From: Priapulus caudatus
Lineage: Eukaryota; Priapulida; Priapulimorpha; Priapulimorphida; Priapulidae
Reading direction: 5' to 3'
DNA length: 62,584 nt
NCBI RefSeq assembly: GCF_000485595.1
Contig: NW_014578270.1
Location: forward strand, 28,870-91,453
Part shown: positions 24,513 to 35,400 of the stretch, piece after piece
Numbering within the stretch: the stretch's first letter is position 1
Layout of the letters: every line of letters begins with the position of its first letter
Notes under the pieces: generated by a model
Databases searched by the model: none
What the model saw: the letters and a program-made list of their open reading frames with translations, nothing else
What the model was told of the DNA's origin: nothing
Made by a program: the position numbers and the translations under genes

Positions 24513-24960
24513 ACTGTAAACCTGTTAGTGTTTTTGTATGGTTACGTTATCGTATAGCATATATAGATATATACATATCTTGGGGGTTTCTCATGTAATT
24601 TATGTCACGCAAAAACACAACACTGAAAACTAGAATTTCACCATTCAAGATTTAAGCCTAACCTTTCGGTATTTATACCATCTGAATCAGATTTAACCTA
24701 CAGATACGCTATAGGTTTATAGTTTCATTCAACACTTCGCATACAGCTTTCTCATCTACTTTGATACTATCCTCTACTCCTACTCAAGCGTACACGTGTA
24801 GAGGAGCGACTGTTCATGGCAGTGAATGTCTAGTGTCTTGCACTAATTTTGAGTTACCATCAGTGGGTATCACCAATCATTTGGGCCGATCCCGTATAGC
24901 GACACGACAGTACGCCTATATAATATATTATTGTAGATGGATGAGGCAACCAATAATATG

Positions 24961-25067
24961 ATCATTCCGAAATAGATTATGTGTATGTATATGTATAATA
25001 TTTATGTATATGTATAATGTATATGTATATTATGTATATTATGTATATGTATATTATGTATATTATG

Positions 25068-25155
<88 letters not shown>
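24961..25155. repeat. TATATG/TATTATG microsatellite
   Basis: Pure TATATG hexamers from about 25066 to 25155, preceded by irregular TATTATGTA units. 24518-24960 shows nothing recognisable. Confidence 0.95.
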
Positions 25156-25941
25156 GATATGATTAGATCTCGACCTAATATTGAATTTATATATAATATT
25201 TAAATGAATTATCTTAAAGTTTATTCGTATCGTACATTATTTGGCAAAATACATGCGTTTTTAGATTACTTTTTGTATAATTATCTACATCACATATCAT
25301 ATTTTATTTTACGGCGTAATACCTGTTTTAGAAATAACTAAAATGCGAGATCGTCTTTAAGTTGATTTCCTTGGAATTCGACTGTGTAACGGCACCTTTA
25401 AATTACAGGTTTTTCGTCTGACAGTGCGTGTTACTGTAATCGTCCTCATCGTTTGACGCCGTTCACCCCGCAGGCATTAAAAGGCTGAGAAAAAAACTAA
25501 AAAATAACTAAATGTGACTATCCCTTATGCAGGAGTGTTCAACCTATTCGAAGACGTCAACCCATTCTGACGGGACACTCGCTACACTATAGCGCCTGCC
25601 AGCGGCTATAGATCGCTATCATCAGCATAGTATGGCGAGTACATCGTAAATAGATGTACTTTGAGTGTAAAAAAGCAAAATGATTGTTTGTAAACTGGCG
25701 TACCATCACATTTCAGTTCACGAGTTTGTTGCTATTGGTAGCCTGCACGGAATCGTGTGAGAAAGTATGAATAAACCACATTTTAAGCAGGGCAATGGTC
25801 GTACATGTGTCCAACGGTAGACGCAGCACACCATAAAACTGTTAAAACTGTTATGAAACTGTGGCATTTAAGTTTAACGAGCAGGATAATTATTTTGTCA
25901 CATGAGCCTGCTTTCTTGGTATTACAGATGAACGAATTTAA

Positions 25942-26254
25942 AGCCTAGCGCAGACCTGCGACTTTTTCATGCAACTCGACAGCGATTCTAGAATCGCTGT
26001 AAAAATTGCTGTGAAATCGCTACGTCTGCGGGAACATGCAACTGCAACCCGTAGCGATTCTGGTCGCTTGCGACGAGTTGCAAGAAGTCAAACTGTTTTG
26101 ATTTTAAGCGCGCTCCCATTCGCTCCCAAATTGCTCTAGAATTGCTTCGAAATCGCATGTGTGCGCACACGCGGTGACACATCGACCGATCGCTTGCGGT
26201 TGCAGGTTGCAGCGACGAGCAACCAAAAATCGCGGGTCTGCGCTATACTAGGCT
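25942..26254. mobile_element. 313-bp TTAA-type MITE
   Basis: Termini AGCCTAGCGCAGACCTGCGA and its near complement (about 18 of 20 positions) at the right end, flanked by TTAA (25938-25941) and TTAG (26255-26258). The interior is palindromic, with GCGATTCTAGAATCGC. No coding content. 25156-25937 holds nothing I recognise. Confidence 0.8.
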
Positions 26255-26545
26255 TTAGTAATTCGCGTTTGCGTTTACAACTGATAGAAGTAGTGTTGTC
26301 AATCGGTTGTAATTTCGTAATCGATCATCGGTTGGACCCAAGTAACCGATGATCGGTTACAATCGGTTACTTGGGGTGTTGAATGCCTGCGTGTGCGTAA
26401 CGTCGTGTGCATGTACGTGTGTGCATGTATGTGCTTGTTTAGCCCTATTTACTGTTTGTTTTGCACTGTTTACTACTGTGTGTATAATACATGGACTGAT
26501 TCTTTCTTTTTTCCGATTAAATCGATTATGGATTTTGATAACCAA

Positions 26546-26673
26546 GCGCTTGGTTCGAGCCACTGTTCAACCGATGATCGAGTATAATCGATGATCGTGA
26601 CATCACTAGGCGCTTGGTTCGAGCCACTGTTCAACCGATGATCGAGTATAATCGATGATCGTGACATCACTAG
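26546..26673. repeat. 64-bp tandem duplication
   Basis: Two identical copies starting GCGCTTGGTTCGAGCC at 26546 and 26610. An inverted AACCGATGATCGGTT motif lies just upstream (about 26343-26370). Confidence 0.9.
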
Positions 26674-27169
26674 ATAGAAGTATACAATCATTGTCACAGA
26701 GAGGGTGATGGAAGCAATGTTCACAAACAAGCTAGTCATTTATTCAGGTATCTAATGAGGATACATTATAAATACGCATTACAGCACGAGCTTGCAGGCT
26801 CCTTACCGTCAGTGCAATATAAAATTCCAAACAAATGTGGATTTTTATTATTATGACAAAGCCTTTATTTCAAGTGCTTAATTTATCCCGTTTGAACGCG
26901 TTAGTGACTGTGCTACCAGGCTTGCATATCTGACTGATATGCATGAGGTTCGGCACCACGTTTCTAAATTGTGTAGTGCATGCAGTAAAACGTCTAAAGC
27001 ACCAGAGCCCTGTAGACATCGAGACCTTGAGGCTTTCAACCACCGTGCCAGGTCCTGTGTGCTGCAGTGGCTAGGTCGATTGTAGTGTAGTGACCCGAGA
27101 AGAGAGAGAGGAAGTGAAAAACGTCTGGGCTGGGGAAAAATCCCCTCGAATTCGACGTCCCATAGCTCT

Positions 27170-27385
27170 TTTGAACAAAAGAACACACAGAGACACCCGC
27201 GCGCGAACGCACACATGCACGCACACAAACAGGCACGCGCGCACACGCACACATGCACGCACACACGCACACATGCATGCACACACGGGCACATGCACGC
27301 GCACACGCACACATGCACGCGCACACGCACACGCACACGCACACATGCATGCACACAAGGGCACATGCAAGCACACGCGCGCGTT
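27170..27385. repeat. CACGCACACATGCACG array
   Basis: CA/CG-rich minisatellite in the intergenic region. 26674-27169 and 27386-28344 show no supported gene. Confidence 0.9.
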
Positions 27386-28344
27386 TCTTGATCATTCACC
27401 TATCTACTACCATTCATTCCCTCACCCTAGACTGAAATCATAGACTGATCTCTATTCAGTCGGTCCGCATTGCATCGTTTATTGTCAGTCGCTATCTACA
27501 GACACCTATAACTATCTTACATCAATAATGAACCAGGAAAGGCATAAAAAAAAACACATCTAGTCATGCGAACAGTTCTTATAGCCACACTACACCTCGA
27601 AAATTTATCGCATTTTTTTATTGTGTAATGTTTAAAATGGCGGCCCATGTCTGGTGTTCAGCATGCTGATATATATATATCTTATTGCGTTGATGTGAAC
27701 AAGACTGAAAGGTCACTATCGGGTTCGTTTGGGTGTTAACTGAACCATGACGATGTTCTTGAACCTGTTATTTTTCTTTATTTTTACAGAGACCAAACGC
27801 GTCTCAGCAGCTAGTACACTCGTTTTGCAGTGACACACCAGGCACTTCCGTATAATTAACCTACGTGCATCCACGCACGTACGTACGCATACGCGTGGTC
27901 ACATATTAGAATGCTTAATAGCTGTACGGAAGCAAACAACGCAAGAGTTCACAGTCACGAGAAGGCGTTTATTGTTTTATCTCGTATTACATGATTCAGA
28001 TCAGCAATGTTGATCAAATCCCTGATCCTAAAGCGCACATCTATTAATTACAATATTTTACATCGTATCACGTACGTAACCCAACAACACATCTCAGGTC
28101 ACACGACAGCTTCTAAAACTTATTCCACGCGTCGCTAGCTGCATGCAGGGTGTCAATTAGATAACTGTCGTACACTACGAATTACTTATCAAAGATATGA
28201 CGCGTGAACACTACACTCAGAAATGCAATATATACGTGTACGTTACTAATATATTACAACAGAAATCACATAAGCAAATAAATAATTGAATAACTGATAT
28301 TGATATGATAAAATCAGGAGTGAAAAATAATAGATATATTATTA

Positions 28345-29645
28345 ACAAGTGCCGCAGAGCGATAGCGCTCACCTGACGGCAGGTGTTCTGATGCTAAACT
28401 CACTGGCAAACGAATGAAGTGCACCCTCCCATCACCGCGTTCGTGCTCAGAGCATATATCTAGGATACTACTAATACAGATCTAAAATCTATGATAGCTA
28501 GGCTTTGCTATACCGGTAGTACAGTAATAAAGATACAGCTGTGTAACTTTAATGACTTTGCTATATTAACATGTTATCATGGATATGCGTCGAGCGCGAG
28601 CGTAGTGGTGGTGGTGGGGGAAGAGTGGGGGGAGGGTGCTCTAATAGCAAAAGCAGTTGCCGCGAGATGCCGCGTGCAAGTGTCATCAATAATCAAAGAT
28701 GGCATCACCCTTCGTGCGTGATAACCTCACTCCATTGAGTTGCTGAAATCCAAGTATATTCAGGCAGGCGAGAATTTCGCTCAGCTGTGAGTTAACACAT
28801 CTGCATTGCAGGTTGCCAGGCAATAATTATGATTAGAATAGTGCCAGTTCACCCCCATGCATGCGTAATTGGCTGCCCCCATGTTTTTGCCTACCCACGC
28901 AAGCATTCAGGGTTCATTACAGTGTGCTAATACAGGGTGCTACTCAGGGTGCTAATACAGACTGCTTTAGAAAATAATATGATTTAAGGAGCGTAAATCT
29001 TGTTCAACAAACATTTGCCTTTGCAATTGAACTGTGCAACTGTAGCTTCACATCCACAATAGCAAAAGCAGTTCAGTACTTTGTTAACAGTCAACAAATC
29101 CATGTTTAACCCTCCTCTTGAGGGTCAAAAGGTTATCCGACACTTACTCTTCGCATGTCAGCGGAAAGTACATTTCATGGTCCTTTCAATAAAGCCATAA
29201 AAATGGTAGGTCACCGCTGAAAAATTTTTCTTTTTCAATCGCTCCGTCAGACCATGTCCTCAGAAAATGTCTAAAATCTGCCCTGTGCCCCATTGACCTT
29301 TCACCTGTGACCTCCAATTTCGGCACAGTGATGGCTTTTCCTACCATTATGCTATACACCGACTATCACGAGCCTAGGTCGAGCCGTTTATGCCGCAATT
29401 CTGCATTTCCTCCGTATACCTTAAGTTAAGGAGGGAATGTTCCCCCTTCTTTTACACCTCTTGACTTTTGACCTTTGACCCCCCAGCTTCGACATCCCAA
29501 CTCGTTTTCGGATTACCCCCCCCCCACGTCCCGAATATCGTGACCGTACGTCGAGCCGTTTAGATTTGTGCCCAACTGTTGACGGACGCACGGACGCACG
29601 CTCATGCGATTCTACAAGCTGCATCTGACTATGTCAGATGAGCTA
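28345..29645. mobile_element. Repeat family R, copy 1 (about 1.3 kb)
   Basis: Starts ACAAGTGCCGCAGAGCG...GCTCACCTGAC and ends GTCAGATGAGCTA, giving a 13-bp inverted terminus. Internal blocks CCTCCTCTTGAGGGTCAAAA and TTCCCCCTTCTTTTACACC recur at 42837-45005 and 57181-58125. Non-coding; looks like a non-autonomous DNA element. 29646-30550 shows nothing recognisable. Confidence 0.75.
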
Positions 29646-30554
29646 ATAATTATTAAGTTGTAGCGACCATTTACCTCAGCCAATATTACTACTACAGTGG
29701 TCCCAGGTCTACGGAAAAACGCGCGGAAGGATTGTTTTTCAAACACACGTTGATAAAGCGATGCACCCGTTTATCAGAGTCCTGATAAAGCGCGGACCAG
29801 TGTATCTTCAAGGGGTAACATGAGAACATTTTTAAAGTAATTCGCCAGGTAGGCTGCAAGCTGTCAGGTTGTTTAGACCATCCAACAAAAGGATGTACTT
29901 AATTTTCCAAAGAAATGAACCATTTTTCTACCCAAAAACTCTTTTCTGTCAGACCATTAATTAACCAATATATGTTTGCCAAGGTTCACTTGCACTTATA
30001 ATTGTGCACTCGCAATCAGTCCCCTGCGTCCGGGAAAGAATACTGATTCTTATTCTGAACTCTCTCATCATTAAATTATGAATATATATCATGTTTGCTA
30101 TTAGTTACTGCATTCACAATTGCACTTGTATTATAGAAGATACGGGGATTACCTACCTCTTTTGTCCAAAAGGCATTTTGTAGGAAAACATCTCAAAATA
30201 TATAATGGAACTCAATGGGACAACATAATTCATGTTATGGAATTTCGCATTCCAAACGTGGAAACAGTCTGGAACGCATTACTTTCGTAACGCGAGGTAG
30301 TACTGTACAGTAACTAAAATAATTGCTGTTAATCCTCCAATAACCATGTATCCTAGTAGGAAAGTATGTTCACCCAGTTACCCCCCCCCCCACCCTTCAA
30401 ATAGCATAAGCAGCTTGAATGCATAGTCACTTGAAGTGATGTGACTGTAATGTAAGGCACCGATCGGTAAATGGGTGCTCCCGATCAAATTGACAAAATA
30501 AAGTGAATGTAACGTAATAGGGTTTCAATAGATTTTCGACGAGACATTACTAAA

Positions 30555-30785
30555 TGATGAATTGATAGTAAATGTGTGTTCATACACATACACTTACACA
30601 CAGGAACACGCATTCCCGTGCCTACAGGAAAGCATGCAGTCACACAAGCACGCACACACATATGCACATGCACATACACATGCACGCACACATCGTGACA
30701 CGTATGCACACGCACATACACACGCACGCACGCATATGCACACGCACAGACACGTGCACATGCGCATGCGCACACCCCACACGCA
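30555..30785. repeat. CACACGCACATACACATGCA array
   Basis: Low-complexity CA-rich array about 200-400 bp beyond the VPS8 stop codon. It may lie in or just after the 3' UTR. Confidence 0.85.
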
Positions 30786-30983
30786 AGCAGCAGAACATGG
30801 TTGTCATATCTGATCTACTTACACAAACATAACAACGCATATCACGTACAACAGTTATTTACAATAGTTCAAATTGCCGGTACCCAATTACATACAATAT
30901 CAATTATCATACACAGAAGAGGACGTGCTCACACAACTCAGCTAGCATTCATTGGAATAAAGCTATTCCCTGTGTTTAGTATA

Positions 30984-32411
30984 TCAATTTTCTACATGTG
31001 GTGGTGCAAGCTTCAGTTGAAAGTCCTCTCTCTGCAGTATACTAGATCCCTGAGTGATCTGAGAGTGCTGTACCTTGGGCTGCCTGTTGGGATTAGCTAG
31101 CTCACTGAGAATCGCCAGCTATTGAAATAAAAACAAGACATTTCTCAGAATTTTCCAGTTATTAGTTAATAAGTGCATCGCTTAAAAACACAAAGAAACA
31201 AAAGTCAGTGCTTTGAGGTCGAGGCCCTATAGAAGTGATTGTCAACCAGAGTTTTGGGTCTTGGGGTTAATTATTGTTGAGCTTTTTAAGTGAAAAGCAC
31301 TGGTCTTCACTCACGAATGTACGCTTACTATTATATATGTGCAGAGTGGCGTAGCCAGGATTTTTTTAACAGGGGGGGGGGGCAAAAACAGCAAACTGCG
31401 CAAAATGGTGGATGACTTAATATTTTAATGGTTCCTCCGCCTCCCTCTCCACACCCTAAGCTCCACCACCTCTCAGCTCTGTGTTGGCTCGACATTTGTG
31501 TTCATTGTGTTCGTTTCTGTTCAGTGGGGGATCCAGGATTCCAATTAGGGAGGGGGGTGAAATACACGTGGGGGTATGGGGGTCCTCCCCCAGAAAATTT
31601 TGAAAATGTAGATCGCGGGAGATGGTATTTGATGGACCTTTGAGTACATGTACTTCATTCTGACTACGACAATTCTCTTTTTAGTACAATTCTTTTTTCT
31701 TTTTTTTTCTACTTTCGGATCAACAAGGGGGGCCATGGACTCTGGCCATGGCCAATGGCCATGGCCAAGGGGGGCTTTGGACTCCCCTAACTACGCCACT
31801 GTATGTGCATTTATTATATACGCTTTTATAAACAAATGGTACTTGCCCTGGAAACAGTCTTCTGTGCTTTTCTGAGGTGTTCAAGTGCTTGCAGCTGCTG
31901 AGAATCTGGTGCGTTCTAGCAATAGACATTAAATGAGAAATATTAGGTGTCATCAACAGTAGCTCTACTGGTATTTCACTTTAGATCTTTTCTGCAATTC
32001 TCATCTTTACTTTTTCAAAATAATTTTTCAAAATAATTTTTCATCCAAAATTTTTTAATGTCATCCATACATCCATTCATTCTTTAATAATTAGCTATAT
32101 TTCACGATCATCTGCTGAATGCTGCAACTAAAAATATTCTTTTTATATCTATTCATCAATCCTTAATTTAAGAATCCCATCGGTACTTGTTAAACCATGA
32201 ATCTTTCGACAGCTATGACAGACACACCTTTCCTCTGCTTGGCACAACATCAGCCAACTGAGTGGAGGGTGACCTGATGCGCCCTCTAGTGGTGGGGAGT
32301 TGCTTCATGGCATTGCTACTACAATGCCAACATTCCCACAACTCATCTCCCTGGACGAGAGAGAACGACCCCATTGATTTTAGACATGGGGTGTGATAGC
32401 TGTGTGTGCAC
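30984..32411 (-). CDS. VPS8: VPS8 exons 31-33: second half of RING-H2 and C-terminal tail
   Basis: Exon 31 (32411-32228) completes the zinc fold with C-T-H-x2-H-x2-C and W-E-C-x2-C; the usual CGH is CTH. Exon 32 (31915-31847) encodes PDSQQLQALEHL. Exon 33 (31118-30984) encodes LAILSELANP and ends EDFQLKLAPPHVEN, TGA at 30984-30986, matching the conserved tail. Exon 32 joins exon 33 in phase only through a GC donor (31846-31845). Reading through it instead adds six residues and a TAA at 31826-31828. Confidence 0.93.
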
Positions 32412-35400
32412 CTTCAAAGAATACAACAGGACACTTTTAAGATGGTCATAGAAAAACTAACATGAATAACATTTATAAATGCAGAGATCATTACCACCCC
32501 ACCTGAGTTTCAAAGTCAATTCAGTTGTTGTGCCAGTGTATATCGATAAAACAATTACAGAGGAACAATGAAAAACAAACATGCACTATGCATGGCAATG
32601 CACAATGTCAGGTGTACAGCATATAGAAATAAGATACATCTCACTGAATGGAACAGTGCCATGCACAACTTGTAATATACTTGTATTACTCATTGTGCTG
32701 TGTTAGAGTTGTGTATGGGTACTTGAGTATAAGTGCTCACTCTCTACACCTAGACATGTGACACATGACTATGAGAGCTTGTGTAGCAAACTCCCATAAT
32801 ACTGGCATGTATATAGGCTTACGTCACAAAGCGTGGTCTTAGTTGCACAGAAATACGCCTATAATGACAATTAGTGTTGTCGGCATTCCCTGCACCACTA
32901 GTAGAATGATCAAAGTACTGCTACCAACATGTCATAATATGCTTTGACACAGTTACACATATAATGCATTTAATCGGGCAGCTTTCTACACAGGCTGTCA
33001 TAATCATGTGCCCATGTTGGGGAGCAGAGTGGAGTAAACAGCGAGTATGCATGAACTCTATACTCTCGTACCCACACTTACAACTCCAACAACAACACAA
33101 TGCAATACAGACATCCCACACAATTGCCTTACCGAAATAACACCACCATGTCAGCGTCAGCGATGTTGGCCAGAGGCTTGTGACAGAGAGCGCAACAGTC
33201 AGAGTTTGTGACATAGGCGCGGTTGGCTGTACGCTGAAGGCGGGACAGCTGGCCATGCAGGTCCTGGTTCAGGAGATTGTTGGTCGCCCTCAGCAATGTC
33301 TTCTCATAGCGGAAAGTGTTCAGCATGCCTAGAACCAGCTCCTTGATTTCACCGAGCTTGCCTGTGTTATAGGCCGGATCCTGGAGTAAGCAGCACATGA
33401 AAACAATGTAAAAATGCCAGAAACCAGTGTTGTAGTCGAGTCCGCACTCCCCCCCGAGTCCGAGTCCGAGTCCGCACATCCCGAGTCCGAGTCCGCGCCA
33501 CCCAAATCTGAGTCCGAGTCCGAGTCCACACCACCCGAGTCCAAGTCGTTTTGATAAAAAAAATAGGGGGCATAGACTGACAAGGCCGCTCACTTCTATG
33601 TATGCATTTGTTCAAAAATGGGGGGTGTCTCTAGCCCACTGGATCTTTCACTTGTTTGCATGAAATAGAAAGTAAAAGCACAGGGCAGCAAGTTCTTTCT
33701 TGTAGCATAACTTTTATTTATATAAATTTAGGTAGGAGTTTTAGTTTTAAATTCTTGTAAACTGCGTGTTTACAATATGTACAGTTATGTACTATGTAGT
33801 GGCCTCAACCCGAGTCCTCGAGTCCGAGTCCGAGTCCGAGTCATTGCACTCCGAGGCCAAGGCCGAGGCCGAGACCAAGGAAACCGGCCTCGAGGCCGGT
33901 CTCTTGGCCAACACCGGCCTCGAGACCTACAACACTGCCAGAAACAGACTGGGTTCTTACTGCATGAAAGACTGGTTTCTTACTGCGTGAAAGACTGGTT
34001 CTAAACTATTGGTTTCCATTACTTTGTTACCTCCATGATCCGCTGCAATATGGCTGCCACAGATATGTATCCCATCATGCTGTTCAGCACATGTCGCGTA
34101 AGATCTTTAAATGCTGTGTAACATATAAAATACAATGCTATTACTATGCACTGACACAATTGCTTTTTTAGACATATTGAATAGACACAGTATTAAAAAA
34201 AGGGGAAAACCAAGGTTGTTACAAGAGCTAAATAACAATTAATAACAATTCACTTGTGTATAAAGTATTCCATTGTAAAAAATCAAACGACGACTCTAAT
34301 ATCTAAATTTTACAATCAATTAAAATTTATTGGCAACAGCATATGCGTTAAATAGCCAATAGGGAGCATAATGCAATTTATAATTATTGTGTGTAATTGT
34401 ATGAGACACTTACAATCTAATTGTTCTGGGTCAACCTGGTTTTTCAGATGTCTTTGTGGTATCATCATGGTATCCAAAATTGGAAACCAAAGAGCCTAAA
34501 ATTGTGTATTATTATGTACTTTATTAAGGTTTATTAACATGCAATATAGGTCTTTATTTTCATAGCCAATCCACAAAGTTATCCTTCATATACTACAGCT
34601 ATAACAAAATGAATGTAATAAATTGCCTCCACTAACACTCACATGTATACTCCTTAAAGGCCAAGACACACTGCAGCGACAACGACCGACCGTAACGACA
34701 AACGACAACAGTCGTGGCGACTGGCGCAGCCACACTGCAGCGACAACGACCGACCGTAACGACAAACGACTTTTCAGAAAATTAGAAACTATTGTTTCCT
34801 ATGAGCCATCGCACACTGACGCGACGACGACCGGCGACAACCTCGACGACAAAAATATTTAGAAACGTTTCTATTTCCCAGCGACTTTCGCCGGCGACAC
34901 TTTACAAATGGCCAATCACAGCCGTTTCCATCGGCACGTGACATCGCCACTACGTCATAAAATTATAAACCAATGCTAGCCAGGAAGTAGACTGGTTCCC
35001 AGCGCTAAACTCGCACCGCCTGTCAGAAACAGTGGGGCCGCGAACCCATCTAACCAAAACGGGCAAGGCCACGGTCAGCCATCAGACGTGATTATTGTTT
35101 ACGTTAGTATAATATGCTGCGTATATATTACTTTATTATATTCTCGTTATACATAGAGCGTTTTTACAGAAATTTATTTAAAAGCAGCAGCAGCAGGAGT
35201 TTTTTGCCGTTTGCTCATGAGTGGCACTGTGGTGAGTGCTAGGTGAACTTTGTCGTTACGGTCGGTCGTTGTCGCTGCAGTGTGGCTGCGCCAGTCGCCG
35301 CGATTTTGTCGTTTGTCGTTACGGTCGGTCGTTGTCGCTGCAGTGTGGCTGCGCCAGTCGCTGCGACTTTGTCGTTTGTCGTTACGGTCGGTCGCTGTCG

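Larger units (their letters stand above)
6157..24517 (-). mobile_element. BEL/Pao LTR retrotransposon, interrupted in integrase
   Basis: A single insertion on the minus strand. The 5' LTR is 23920-24512 and the 3' LTR 6162-6665, and the 5-bp duplication ACTGT sits at both outer edges (6157-6161 and 24513-24517). Gag, protease, reverse transcriptase, RNase H and the first half of integrase lie at 18963-23919; the second half of integrase lies at 6666-7445. Without the interruption at 7446-18962 the element would be about 6.8 kb, normal for BEL/Pao. A premature stop (19035-19037) and frameshifts make it a dead copy. Much of the interruption is the inverted duplicate and gap described separately. 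Confidence 0.85.

Noticed and set aside
32950-33030. Alternative second half of the VPS8 RING (HGHMIMTACVES...CIIC on the minus strand)
   Set aside because: Looks RING-like but lacks a phase-compatible acceptor; the exon at 32411-32228 fits splice phase, ligands and downstream homology.
33329-33615. Asp/Ser- or Thr-Arg-repeat protein
   Set aside because: GAGTCC hexamer repeat in a VPS8 intron.
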